From: Kordia jejudonensis
Lineage (GTDB): Bacteria > Bacteroidota > Bacteroidia > Flavobacteriales > Flavobacteriaceae
Direction: 5' to 3'
Assembly (NCBI RefSeq): GCF_001005315.1
Contig: NZ_LBMG01000027.1
Span: 30,415-94,414 of the forward strand
DNA: 64,000 nucleotides
The translations under genes were made by a program, and so were the position numbers. The notes below the pieces were generated by a model that saw only the letters and a program-made list of their open reading frames with translations, was not told the DNA's origin and did no database searches. This document shows, piece after piece, positions 8,319 through 17,834 of this stretch. Every line of letters starts with the position of its first letter. Positions within the stretch are counted from its first letter, which is position 1.

Positions 8319-10616
8319 GTGCCAACAAAATTTCAACACACTATATTTACTGTTCTATTATTTTTAAGTACTACAACTGCTGTAATGGCACAATATCTTA
8401 TAGAAGGAAAAGTGATAGATCAATCTACAAACATTCCATTAGCGAACGCAACAGTTACAAACTTTGAAACCAAGATTACAGTCAAAACGAATGCCAAGGG
8501 AAATTTTTCAATAGAAACAACCGCAGCAATTGATACAAAATTAACAGTTTCCTTACAAGGCTATCAAACACAAATTGTTCAAATTACTTCTGGAGAAAAC
8601 ACGATTATTGCTTTATATCCAACAGCAAATGAATTGAACGCAGTTGTTATCAACGGAATTACCATTCAACAAAAATTAAAGCAAGCTACAGAATCAGTTA
8701 CAATTGTGACAGAAAGCGAAATCAATAGTGAAAATACAGTACAATTAGCGCCTATTTTAAACCGAGTTCCAGGCGTTTTTATGCAAAGTGGTTCGCTCAA
8801 TACGAATAGAATTACGATACGAGGAATTGGCGCACGAAGTCCGTTTGGGACAGCAAATATTCGTGCCTATTATGCAGATATTCCACTAACGGACGGAAAT
8901 GGCGAATCGGCAATTGAAGACTTAGAACTTTCATCTATATCTCGGATGGAAATTCACAAAGGACCATCGTCAAGTAGTTACGGAGTTGGCTTGGGCGGAA
9001 CAATTTTGCTCTATCCCGAATATGCCAAATACAACGCGTCAAGCGCGAATGTATACACAACGGTTGGTAGTTTCGGACTCTTTAGAACCGTTGGCAAACT
9101 CATGCACGGCGGCAAAAAAGCGAATGTAAACGTAATCTACAGCAATACACATTCGGATGGATATCGTGATAATAATTCCTTAGATAAAGCAACGATGACA
9201 ATCACATCCAATTGGTTGGTGGATGAAAAAAATGAACTCACATTCATCGGAAACTACACAAGTCTCAAAGCATTCATTCCAAGTTCACTAAATCGAGAAG
9301 ACTTTGAAAATTCGCCAAGAGATGCGGCAACAATTTGGAAAAATGCACGCGGTTTTGAAGATTTCAAAAAAACATTGTTCGGAATCAATTGGAGTCATGA
9401 TTTTAACGAAATGTACACGCAAAAAACGAGCGTATTTACAAGTTTCAACAACAACTATGAACCGCGACCTTTTAATATCTTAGAAGAAAAAGCAACGACA
9501 TTCGGAATCCGAACACGACTATTGGCAACAAAGAAATTTAAGGAAAGTACACTAAAATGGTCTGTTGGTGGCGAATTGTTCTTTGATGATTACAACGCAA
9601 AACAATTTGACAATCTATACCAAGATTTCCCAGAAGGCACAGGAAGTGTCGCTGGCGATATCTTATCAAACATTGATGAAAACAGAAACTATTTCAATCT
9701 ATTTGCGGAAGCCATTTATACACATAAAAAACTTTCTGTAAATCTTGGATTGCATCTAAATCAAACAAAATATATAGTTGAAAATCAGTTAAATAATTCA
9801 GATGAAGACGATTTTACTTTTGATGCGATTATCTCTCCGAAACTTGGAATAAACTATGAAGTGACCAAAAATTTGAATCTATTCGGAACAGTTGCACATG
9901 GTTTTTCAACACCAACTACGGAAGAAACCTTATTGCCAGATGGTGTGTTCAATCCTGAAATAAAAGCAGAACGTGGTTGGAATTTCGAAATCGGTTCACG
10001 TTTTTACACAACAAATAGAAAACTATCAGGTTCGGTGTCAATATACGCAATGGCAGTAAGCGATTTACTCGTCAATAGAAGAACAGCAACGGATCAAAAT
10101 ATCACACTAAACGCAGGAAAAACATCGCACAAAGGTATTGAAGCTGCAATTCGTTATGAACTCTTCAAAAATGATCATTTCGAACTTCATTCGTATGCCA
10201 ATGCAAGTATAAACGATTTCAGTTTTAAAGAATTTACGGAAACCGATGCAAACTTTTCTGGAAATGACCTAACGGGAGTTCCAAAATCTGTCGTAAATTT
10301 AGGAATTGAAATGTCAAGCCAAAACGGACTCTATGCACGTTTCGATTTTCAAGCGGTAGGAGAAATGCCAGCAAATGACGAAAATACAGTGTACAGCGAT
10401 GCTTTTGAACTCCTGAATGGTAAAATCGGATATCAAAATTCGATCGGAAAACAATTTGGATATGACATCTCTGTAGGCGCAAATAACATTTTTGATACCG
10501 CTTATGCATCACAATTACAAGTAAATGCATTTGGAAACGATACAAATGCACGTTACTTTTATCCTGGATTGCCGTTTAACATCTATGGCGGAATTCAATT
10601 GAACTATAAATTTTAA
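8319..10616 (+). CDS. TonB-dependent receptor, probable PQQ-uptake (PqqU/YncD-like)
   Basis: A 765-aa outer-membrane receptor: signal peptide to about residue 24, a carboxypeptidase-regulatory-like domain (25-105), a plug domain (about 115-225, with the LAPILNRVPGV and ITIRGIGARS segments) and a 22-strand-type barrel ending in NYKF. From memory the barrel resembles E. coli YncD (PqqU) in several places: the GYRD stretch, ENTVYSDAFELLNGKIGY, and a C-terminal NARYFYPGLPFNIYGG block. The downstream gene, 18 nt away, encodes a PQQ-type dehydrogenase, which supports import of PQQ as the cofactor. The start is GTG, because no in-frame ATG precedes the signal peptide. Receptor assignment is firm; the ligand is inferred. 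Confidence 0.85.
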   Translation: MPTKFQHTIFTVLLFLSTTTAVMAQYLIEGKVIDQSTNIPLANATVTNFETKITVKTNAKGNFSIETTAAIDTKLTVSLQGYQTQIVQITSGENTIIALYPTANELNAVVINGITIQQKLKQATESVTIVTESEINSENTVQLAPILNRVPGVFMQSGSLNTNRITIRGIGARSPFGTANIRAYYADIPLTDGNGESAIEDLELSSISRMEIHKGPSSSSYGVGLGGTILLYPEYAKYNASSANVYTTVGSFGLFRTVGKLMHGGKKANVNVIYSNTHSDGYRDNNSLDKATMTITSNWLVDEKNELTFIGNYTSLKAFIPSSLNREDFENSPRDAATIWKNARGFEDFKKTLFGINWSHDFNEMYTQKTSVFTSFNNNYEPRPFNILEEKATTFGIRTRLLATKKFKESTLKWSVGGELFFDDYNAKQFDNLYQDFPEGTGSVAGDILSNIDENRNYFNLFAEAIYTHKKLSVNLGLHLNQTKYIVENQLNNSDEDDFTFDAIISPKLGINYEVTKNLNLFGTVAHGFSTPTTEETLLPDGVFNPEIKAERGWNFEIGSRFYTTNRKLSGSVSIYAMAVSDLLVNRRTATDQNITLNAGKTSHKGIEAAIRYELFKNDHFELHSYANASINDFSFKEFTETDANFSGNDLTGVPKSVVNLGIEMSSQNGLYARFDFQAVGEMPANDENTVYSDAFELLNGKIGYQNSIGKQFGYDISVGANNIFDTAYASQLQVNAFGNDTNARYFYPGLPFNIYGGIQLNYKF

Positions 10617-10634
10617 ACTTATAACATAAACACC

Positions 10635-12257
10635 ATGAAATCATCACTAAGTTTATTCGTATTAACATCTTTGTTCTTTATTTCTTGTGGACAGCAACAA
10701 AAAGAAGTGGCAAAAGCAGAAACAGAAGTAACTACGCCGTTACTTGCTATTAAAACAACGGAAGAAATTACGGTAGATCAAGAAGCTTACACGGCAGCAC
10801 TTGTTGTGGATGGCATTGAAATTCCTTGGGGAATGACGTGGTTGCCCGATGGAAGCATGTTGGTCACAGAACGTTCAGGAACATTATATCACGTAAAAGA
10901 TGGACAAAAAACGGCTATTAAAAATGTCCCTGATGTATATGACAGAAATCAAGGTGGTTTATTGGACGTAATGCTTCATCCCAAATATCAAGAAAATGGC
11001 TGGATTTACATTACCTATTCTATTGTTGATAAAAAGAAAAAAGGGAGTCATACCGCGTTAATTCGTGCAAAACTAGAAAACAATGCGTTGGTTTCTATTG
11101 AAAAACTATACCAAGGAAGTCCCAATGTAAAAACGGCGCATCATTTCGGTTCTCGTATTGCGTTTGATGCCGATGGTTATGTATACTTCACCATTGGCGA
11201 TCGAGGAAAACGTGATGAAAATCCGCAAGACATTACCAAAGACGGAGGAAAAGTATATCGTTTGCATGATGATGGGCGCATTCCAACAGACAATCCATTT
11301 GTGGGACAAAAAGATGCAAAAGAAGCAATCTTTTCATACGGACATAGAAATCCACAAGGAATGGCGGTAAACCCACGAACGGGACAAATTTGGGTGCATG
11401 AACATGGTCCGCGTGGAGGCGACGAAATCAATCCTGTAACAAAAGCAGTCAACTACGGTTGGCCAGTGATTACATACGGAATCAATTATAGTGGCACAAC
11501 AATCACAGAAGAAACAGCTCGTGAAGGCATGCAACAACCGTTGTATTATTGGGTTCCATCTATCGCGCCAAGCGGAATGGCATTTGTAACAAGTGACGTA
11601 TATCCTGAGTTAAAAGGACATTTAGTTGTAGGTTCGTTAAAATTTCAATACTTAGAATTGTTAACGCTTACCAAAGATGACAAAGTTGCCAAGCGTGAAA
11701 AATTACTAGATGGAATTGGTCGTGTACGTTCAGTTCGTCAAGGTCCAGATGGTTATATCTATGTTGGAATCGATGGAAAAGGTATATTGAAAATGTTGCC
11801 AAATTCTTCAAAAAAATCAACGACTGCGGAAACTACTAAAACTGCAACAACGGAAGCAGCATCAGAAGAATCAGAACAAGAAAGTATAACATTTACGAAA
11901 GCATCTAGTGTCGCTAAAAAAGAAATAGACGCAAGTATGAAGCGCGGAAAAGCTTTGTACAGTACCTATTGTATGCAATGTCATATGGCAAATGGAGAAG
12001 GTGTACCAAAAGCATTTCCACCTTTGGCAAAATCTGATTGGTTACAAGATAAAGTTGTAGAAAGTATCCGATCGATCAAATACGGATTGAGAGGGGAAAT
12101 TACCGTAAATGGCGTAAAATACAGAGGAATCATGTCTCCATTAGGTCTAGATGACAAACAAGTTGCTGATGTTATGAATTACACCTCAAATTCTTGGGGA
12201 AATACAACGGAGAATTTTTATACAGCCGACAAAGTAAGCAAAGTAGAGAAGAAGTAA
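10635..12257 (+). CDS. PQQ-type sugar dehydrogenase fused to cytochrome c (lipoprotein)
   Basis: A 540-aa protein with a lipoprotein signal (FFISCG, Cys about 18). Residues 55-400 form a six-bladed propeller of the soluble glucose/aldose dehydrogenase (Asd/YliI) type, shown by IPWGMTWLPDGSMLVTER, GGLLDVMLHP, the AHHFGSRI His pair, YGHRNPQG and HEHGPRGGDEIN. A low-complexity linker rich in Thr, Glu and Ala (about 398-420) leads to a C-terminal cytochrome c domain with the haem motif CMQCH (446-450) and a likely Met ligand in GIMSPLG. It would oxidise aldoses in the periplasm or at the surface and hand electrons to its own haem. It is co-directional with the putative PQQ receptor and ends in a terminator. 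Confidence 0.87.
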   Translation: MKSSLSLFVLTSLFFISCGQQQKEVAKAETEVTTPLLAIKTTEEITVDQEAYTAALVVDGIEIPWGMTWLPDGSMLVTERSGTLYHVKDGQKTAIKNVPDVYDRNQGGLLDVMLHPKYQENGWIYITYSIVDKKKKGSHTALIRAKLENNALVSIEKLYQGSPNVKTAHHFGSRIAFDADGYVYFTIGDRGKRDENPQDITKDGGKVYRLHDDGRIPTDNPFVGQKDAKEAIFSYGHRNPQGMAVNPRTGQIWVHEHGPRGGDEINPVTKAVNYGWPVITYGINYSGTTITEETAREGMQQPLYYWVPSIAPSGMAFVTSDVYPELKGHLVVGSLKFQYLELLTLTKDDKVAKREKLLDGIGRVRSVRQGPDGYIYVGIDGKGILKMLPNSSKKSTTAETTKTATTEAASEESEQESITFTKASSVAKKEIDASMKRGKALYSTYCMQCHMANGEGVPKAFPPLAKSDWLQDKVVESIRSIKYGLRGEITVNGVKYRGIMSPLGLDDKQVADVMNYTSNSWGNTTENFYTADKVSKVEKK

Positions 12258-12283
12258 ATTACTTCTCATCATTACCAAAGTAT

Positions 12284-12320
12284 AAAAACCTCAAAACACT
12301 GATTTTGAGGTTTTTTTTGT
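12284..12320 (+). terminator. Intrinsic terminator after the dehydrogenase
   Basis: A 12-bp stem (12285-12296 with 12303-12314), a short loop and a run of eight T. The stem is nearly the same as that of the terminator at 14114. Confidence 0.88.
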
Positions 12321-12371
12321 GTTTTAAAATCCAGCTTTTTTACTTACATTTAGCATCAAAACTAAACCAAC

Positions 12372-14087
12372 ATGAAAAGAAAATCAACCATTAAAACCAT
12401 TATTTACACCTTTTTAGCGTTTGCCTTTCTGTGTACGGCATGTAAGTCTGATGACGGAACAGAAGCATCGCCGCCATCATTTTCAGCAGCACAAAATAGT
12501 TTAACGTTTTCAGCAGTAATCGCTGGGCAAGTATCTGCAAGTCGTTCCTTATCGGTAACAGGAGCAAGACTCACACAATCGGTAAGTGTGAGCATTTCGC
12601 AACAATTTGAAGTATCAAGAGATAATACAAATTTTAGCTCAAGTTTAAGTATTCCAGCTTCTGAAGCCAATCAATCACAAAATATATATGTTCGTTTTGC
12701 ACCAACGGTAACAACGTTAGGAGAAGTAACAGGAAACCTAACTATGTCTTCTTCGGATTTTGATACGGTGCAAGTGAGTCTCACAGGGAATTCATTAGAA
12801 ATTCCAAGAGAAATTCAAGTAGTAGGGACGGTAAATACCTTTGGAGAAGTAAATGTAGGAACCATTTCTTCTGCACAAACGATTCAAGTAAAAGGACTAG
12901 ATTTAGAACATAATGTAACAGCAACGGTTGCAGGTTCGTTTGAAATTTCAACAGACAATATTACATTTGGAAATTCGGCTACTTACGATTATACAGCGAT
13001 CAATACAACAGCAGAAAATTTATATGTACGTTTCATTCCAAGTGCGACAGACTTAGGTGCGCAAACAGGAACAATTACCTTAGCAGCAACAGGAGTTTCA
13101 GATGTAGTGATCAATCTTACAGGAACGGGAACAGCAGTTCGTCATAATTACCAAACATTTGACGATCAGAGAATTGCCTTTGGTGGCGGATTCTCTCAAA
13201 CTGTAACAAACACATATAATTTACACAGTAATTTATCAAACATTGAACAAATTTTAATGTATGTTCAGTTACGTTGTCCAACTGGTGGATGCAACGCTTG
13301 GGATGTATATGCAAACATTAAAGTAAGAGATACAGATTCTGGAGATTTCTACGAAATTGGACGTTATATTACACCGTATGGAGTAGACAATTCGCAGTTA
13401 ACTAGAGGTTTTGAAATTGATGTAACCGACTTTAAATCCTTATTAGAAGGAAGTACAGAATTATACGCTCGTATTGAAACTTGGGGCGCTGACGGTTGGG
13501 AATTATCAGTAGATTTTGATTATGTTGAAGGAACACCTGATTATCCATATTATGCTATTGCAGATGTAATAACATATGACGATTGGTCAACTTCTGGAGT
13601 TCCTTACGGAGTTACCAATGATCCTGCAACGTGGGATTTAACAAAAAGTATCACGATTCCTGCTAATGCGGAAGCAACTCAATTACGTACCATTATTTCT
13701 GGTTGGGGACATGCTACGCCTGTAGATAGTGATAACAGACCGTGTGCAGAATGGTGTTTTAGAACACATGATGTAAAAATTAATGGAGCAAATATGTTTC
13801 AACACAATATGGCGCCAATGGGTTGTAGTTCAAATCCTGTGCAACCACAAGCTGGAAACTGGACGCCTGACAGAGCTGGTTGGTGTCCTGGAATGGCAGT
13901 TCCTGTGCGAAAAGATACATTTAGTTCGGACATGAGCGGAAGTACTTTTACATTTGAATACGACTATGAAGATTGGATTTCTGATGGCGGAACAACGTCT
14001 GGACAAGGTGGCGCATTCTACGCAACTTCAACGTTTGTCGTTGTAAAAAGTAATACGCCAATTAATAAACCGACAGTTACGGACTAA
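12372..14087 (+). CDS. PNGase F homologue, surface lipoprotein with N-terminal Ig-like repeats
   Basis: A 571-aa protein. The lipoprotein cysteine is C24, followed by KSDD, an acidic signal typical of surface-exposed flavobacterial lipoproteins. Residues 35-250 hold two Ig-like repeats (each ending in the VSLTGN / INLTGTG style). Residues 258-571 align from memory with peptide-N4-(N-acetyl-beta-glucosaminyl)asparagine amidase F. The three catalytic acids are conserved: Asp311 in NAWDVYA, Glu369 in RIETWG and Glu460 in CAEWCFRTH. The cysteine pairs 302/307, 458/462 and 484/505 match its disulfides. It would remove N-glycans from glycoproteins outside the cell. The enzyme assignment is strong; the Ig-like arm is unusual relative to the compact secreted enzyme. 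Confidence 0.93.
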   Translation: MKRKSTIKTIIYTFLAFAFLCTACKSDDGTEASPPSFSAAQNSLTFSAVIAGQVSASRSLSVTGARLTQSVSVSISQQFEVSRDNTNFSSSLSIPASEANQSQNIYVRFAPTVTTLGEVTGNLTMSSSDFDTVQVSLTGNSLEIPREIQVVGTVNTFGEVNVGTISSAQTIQVKGLDLEHNVTATVAGSFEISTDNITFGNSATYDYTAINTTAENLYVRFIPSATDLGAQTGTITLAATGVSDVVINLTGTGTAVRHNYQTFDDQRIAFGGGFSQTVTNTYNLHSNLSNIEQILMYVQLRCPTGGCNAWDVYANIKVRDTDSGDFYEIGRYITPYGVDNSQLTRGFEIDVTDFKSLLEGSTELYARIETWGADGWELSVDFDYVEGTPDYPYYAIADVITYDDWSTSGVPYGVTNDPATWDLTKSITIPANAEATQLRTIISGWGHATPVDSDNRPCAEWCFRTHDVKINGANMFQHNMAPMGCSSNPVQPQAGNWTPDRAGWCPGMAVPVRKDTFSSDMSGSTFTFEYDYEDWISDGGTTSGQGGAFYATSTFVVVKSNTPINKPTVTD

Positions 14088-14112
14088 AAATAAATTACTA
14101 TTACATAAAAGC

Positions 14113-14146
14113 AAAAACCTCAAAACGTACTGTTTTGAGGTTTTTT
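14113..14146 (+). terminator. Intrinsic terminator after the PNGase F homologue
   Basis: A perfect 13-bp stem (14114-14126 with 14132-14144), a 5-nt loop and a T-run. It lies between convergent genes and could serve both strands. Confidence 0.88.
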
Positions 14147-14177
14147 AATTAAATAAACTATACTAATAAAAAAAATA

Positions 14178-15416
14178 TCAGTCATATTTACGTTTGATGA
14201 ACCATTTTCCATCAAAGCTGAAATTAAACGAGAGTTGGTGAAAATTTTCTTGAATCAAGCCATTGGAAACTCGTCCTTTTTGACCGTACGAATAAGAAAT
14301 ATTCAACATAGAATTTGTTCGTAATGAAATGGGTAATCCGACACCAACACTAAATGAATAATTATCAATTCGGTAGTCATTCACTTTTAAGTTTCCACTA
14401 TCATAATGCATACCTGTTCTATAAAAAACACGTTCCCAATATTTCAAACTTCTTGGATTTTTTCGGTAAGAAACTCCAAGTCCTACCAAATGCTGATCGA
14501 CATATTTTCCTAAAAAATCGCTTTGATCAGTAGTTTTCCAAAAATTCTGTTGATAGTCAGCATTTACAGTTAATTTATTTTTTAAAAAGTTTCCCATAAA
14601 ACCAAACCCTAATTCTAGCGGCAGTGTAAAATCATCCAACCTAGTATCTTCTTCACGGCTCGTAATTGTTTCTGTGAGAAATGTATTGATACTTCGCGTT
14701 TGCTCACCTTTCAGATTGGTTGGTAATTTGGAGATAAATCCAACAGAGACGTTATTTGAAAAATCGTATTGAGCGCCCAAGTTTACTTGGAAACCTGAAT
14801 AATAATTTTCCTCAGAAATAATCAATGTAGACGCTTCTACAATATTGGTTTCTGTTTCATCAATTGTTCCAAAAAGGATCGATCCACTTGCGCCAACTCT
14901 CAATTTATCTGTTAAACTATATCCATAACTCAATTTAAAATCATTCAATCCACCTGAGCCAACAACATTGGTAATAAAATTGTCGGTTGAACCTTCAATA
15001 TTATTTTCGAGTCCAATTAAAATATAACCAACATTTGTAAACGGAATCAAGGAAAGTGAAACGCCTGATTTTTTTGAAATAGGAAACGCAACGGTAATAT
15101 TTGAAAAGTTGCCTGTAAAACGTGCTTCTTCCTGAAAAGAATTAATTACAGTTTCATATTGTGTTTTTAATCCGATATCAAATAAAAAGGACTTTTGCGT
15201 CATTCTTCCTAATGAAGCTGGATTTTTGGCATTAATATTCGTTAACGAAGGCAATGCAAATCCAAGTTTTCCTAAAGAATTAATACTACCAACTCCGTTA
15301 TCATCTGGAACTCCTAATCCGTATAATGAATAAGGAGAACTTGATAAGCTTGAACTTTGGGCAAAAAGAGTTGAAATTCCAAATAAAATACTAACTACAA
15401 AACAACTAATCTTCAT
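14178..15416 (-). CDS. Outer-membrane beta-barrel protein
   Basis: A signal peptide (start chosen at the Met at 15416, giving MKISCFVVSILFG...FAQ; a Met five codons upstream is possible) is followed by about 390 residues of alternating beta-strands and a C-terminal FNFSFDGKW. The SSSPYSLYGLG...NPAS opening resembles OmpP1/FadL-like or PorV-like flavobacterial barrels. The transported substrate is unknown. The gene begins inside the end of the DUF4270 gene, so the two form an operon and may act together in the envelope. Confidence 0.72.
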   Translation of the reverse strand: MKISCFVVSILFGISTLFAQSSSLSSSPYSLYGLGVPDDNGVGSINSLGKLGFALPSLTNINAKNPASLGRMTQKSFLFDIGLKTQYETVINSFQEEARFTGNFSNITVAFPISKKSGVSLSLIPFTNVGYILIGLENNIEGSTDNFITNVVGSGGLNDFKLSYGYSLTDKLRVGASGSILFGTIDETETNIVEASTLIISEENYYSGFQVNLGAQYDFSNNVSVGFISKLPTNLKGEQTRSINTFLTETITSREEDTRLDDFTLPLELGFGFMGNFLKNKLTVNADYQQNFWKTTDQSDFLGKYVDQHLVGLGVSYRKNPRSLKYWERVFYRTGMHYDSGNLKVNDYRIDNYSFSVGVGLPISLRTNSMLNISYSYGQKGRVSNGLIQENFHQLSFNFSFDGKWFIKRKYD

Positions 15417-16719
15417 CTTCGTATATGGCATAAGTAATTTCTAAGGTCATTTTTCTACTATTTTCACTGCCTTCTCCGTCTAAAATAAGACGATCTACAG
15501 AAGTATTGAAACTTGATGGGTAAAAGCTCAGTGATAAATTTTGATCAAAGGTTTCTCGTAATTTGGTTTGAATAAAAAAATCGATTGGAGCATTGAAAGT
15601 TAATGTGTTAAATTCGTCATTTCTATTCTCAATGCGAGCGTACACAGGATTTCCATCAATTTCCAATACTTGAGCTGTTACCTCCGAATTTTGATCTACG
15701 ATATACGTTAAGAGTGAATCTTTAATGTTAAGTGTTTCACTATATGAATTTAATGCGGGTTTAAAACGTAATTTGGCGCTCATCAATACGCCATTTTCGC
15801 CTGAAACATCATATAAGTTTTTAACATGTGGAATATCAATCTTCAAGGCAAGTCCAACACCAGCTTGCGAGTAACATTTATTTGCGGCGTTTTCACTGGG
15901 TAGACTTTGTTCTTGTGCGGTAAGATTGCTAAAAATAGTTCCCGATTGATCACTCTCAATATGATTAAAATTATTGGAGGAATTCACTGAAAAATCTTTT
16001 TCATACGTAATATCTTCAGTCTCGTCGGGCACTTTATAATACAAACGAATAAACGTATTATTGGTGGCTGTAGAAAAACCTAAAATCGAGGTATTTTGAT
16101 CAGAAGCTTCAATTTTTATGCCTTTATATTCGTTCAAAAAATCATTTATATTATTAATATCATTATCATTCAAACGATCAAACAATAACATGCCATACGC
16201 GTTATCTAAACTAATATGTAAGGAATCGCCTTTTGTGGGACGTGCTTCAAATGTTTTTTCTCCAATCGGTGTAGTATTGATCTCAAAATCAGTTGTATTA
16301 TAAAATAAATCGTTATCAGATTTTATATCGTCCGTAACTTCATAAATTGTAAATTTTTGTTCTGAAATTGTATCATTATAAAAATAACGATCGTATCGCA
16401 TAATTAACGCAATAGAGTCATAAACAGCATCATTTTGTAAATCAAAACTAGCATTTGTTGGCAACAAGGAAACATAACCGTGGGAAGTCGTTTTTCCAAA
16501 AACAGGATCCGTATACGAACCTACCAAAATTCGTTGCGAGCCAGAAGTTATAATAGAATCAAACTGAAAAGTGGAGGCTTCTACTTGCAACGTGTCAATC
16601 AATACAATTCGTGTACCAATATCGCTAAATTCTTCTCCGACAGTACGTGAAATATTTTCACGATCAATACTACATGAAACCAGCATACATAGGCTAAGTA
16701 TCAAAATAAGATATTTCAT
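15406..16719 (-). CDS. DUF4270 lipoprotein
   Basis: A 437-aa protein with a lipoprotein signal (LCMLVSCSIDRE, Cys about 16). It matches DUF4270, recognised by the early DTLQVEASTFQFDSIITSGSQ block, the YTDPVFG motif and the C-terminal RLILDGEGSENSRKMTLEITY. This family is restricted to Bacteroidota and has no known activity. It is the first gene of a two-gene operon with the barrel protein downstream. Confidence 0.8.
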   Translation of the reverse strand: MKYLILILSLCMLVSCSIDRENISRTVGEEFSDIGTRIVLIDTLQVEASTFQFDSIITSGSQRILVGSYTDPVFGKTTSHGYVSLLPTNASFDLQNDAVYDSIALIMRYDRYFYNDTISEQKFTIYEVTDDIKSDNDLFYNTTDFEINTTPIGEKTFEARPTKGDSLHISLDNAYGMLLFDRLNDNDINNINDFLNEYKGIKIEASDQNTSILGFSTATNNTFIRLYYKVPDETEDITYEKDFSVNSSNNFNHIESDQSGTIFSNLTAQEQSLPSENAANKCYSQAGVGLALKIDIPHVKNLYDVSGENGVLMSAKLRFKPALNSYSETLNIKDSLLTYIVDQNSEVTAQVLEIDGNPVYARIENRNDEFNTLTFNAPIDFFIQTKLRETFDQNLSLSFYPSSFNTSVDRLILDGEGSENSRKMTLEITYAIYEDED

Positions 16720-16940
16720 TTGTTATAATTTTTGCTCAAATCTATAGGAAGGAATCAGAAAGACTAAAATTGATATACACGCGCACGTATTTACTATACC
16801 AACTCCTTTTTTTGATAGACAAACAGTGACAGGCAATTTTATCGATACAAATACCAGATTCATATATAAAAACATTGGTTTCGTATAGTTTTTTTTGCTG
16901 GAAGAAACGCTAAAAATACATTCGCTCAAAAATTAATTGC

Positions 16941-17834
16941 ATGCGAACAAAAATATGCCTCATACTATGTTGCTTTTCAATTGTTGGAATGAAGGCACAA
17001 ATGGATCCTAATTTACTATCATTTGACTATACAATGACACCTGAAGGAGAAGATGAAATAGCGTTTTATAGAACTTCTGTCGGAGTTAAAATTCCACTAA
17101 AATTAAAAAAAGGAATGTTGATCAATTCTGTTGATTTTGATTACTTCCAGCTCAATCATAATGGCGTCAATTTTAGCACAAAAGACTTTAACGAAATTTA
17201 TGGAATTAATTACACACTAATGTACGTGCGACCTTTGTCAAAATCTTGGTCTATAATGCTTCGTGGTGGAACTTCTGTAGTGTCTAATTTGGCTTCAAGC
17301 ATACAATCGGATGATTTTTTATTCAATGCAGGTATAAGTTTTATGAAAAGAGGCGGAAGTTTGGAAAAACCCTATCAATTAATGTTTGGTGTCGGATATG
17401 TTCCGTTATTAGGAGAGCCGAGAATTCTCCCTTTACTAAGCTACAAGAAACGATTTAATGAAAAAGTTTCTATTGGTATTGGTTTCCCACGGACATTTAT
17501 AGCATATGATATTTCAGAAAAAAGTACACTAAAAGCCTCGACAATGTTCAATCGTTTTTATGCAAATTTAAGCGAAGATGTCGTGATTCCAGGGACACAA
17601 TTGGCGCAGAAATCATTATATCTATCTATTGGTGCTGGCTTAGAATATAGTTATTGGTTAGATGAAAATTGGGCAATCTCTGCACAAGGTGGATATTCAT
17701 TTTACGATCAATACGAATTGCTTGATGCGGATAACAATACATTGTATGACTTTGAAGCGAGCTCAAAACTATACTTTTCAACAGGAATAAAATTTAATAT
17801 AAAAAGCAAACTTAAAAAAGAAGTAAATGATTAA
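16941..17834 (+). CDS. Outer-membrane beta-barrel protein (DUF6268-like)
   Basis: A 297-aa protein with a signal peptide (CCFSIVGMKAQ) and regular amphipathic beta-strands ending in FSTGIKFNIKSKL. The layout matches DUF6268-type barrels as I know them; no ligand is evident. Its end overlaps the start of the kelch lipoprotein by 8 nt, and it is transcribed divergently from the DUF4270 operon. Confidence 0.65.
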   Translation: MRTKICLILCCFSIVGMKAQMDPNLLSFDYTMTPEGEDEIAFYRTSVGVKIPLKLKKGMLINSVDFDYFQLNHNGVNFSTKDFNEIYGINYTLMYVRPLSKSWSIMLRGGTSVVSNLASSIQSDDFLFNAGISFMKRGGSLEKPYQLMFGVGYVPLLGEPRILPLLSYKKRFNEKVSIGIGFPRTFIAYDISEKSTLKASTMFNRFYANLSEDVVIPGTQLAQKSLYLSIGAGLEYSYWLDENWAISAQGGYSFYDQYELLDADNNTLYDFEASSKLYFSTGIKFNIKSKLKKEVND

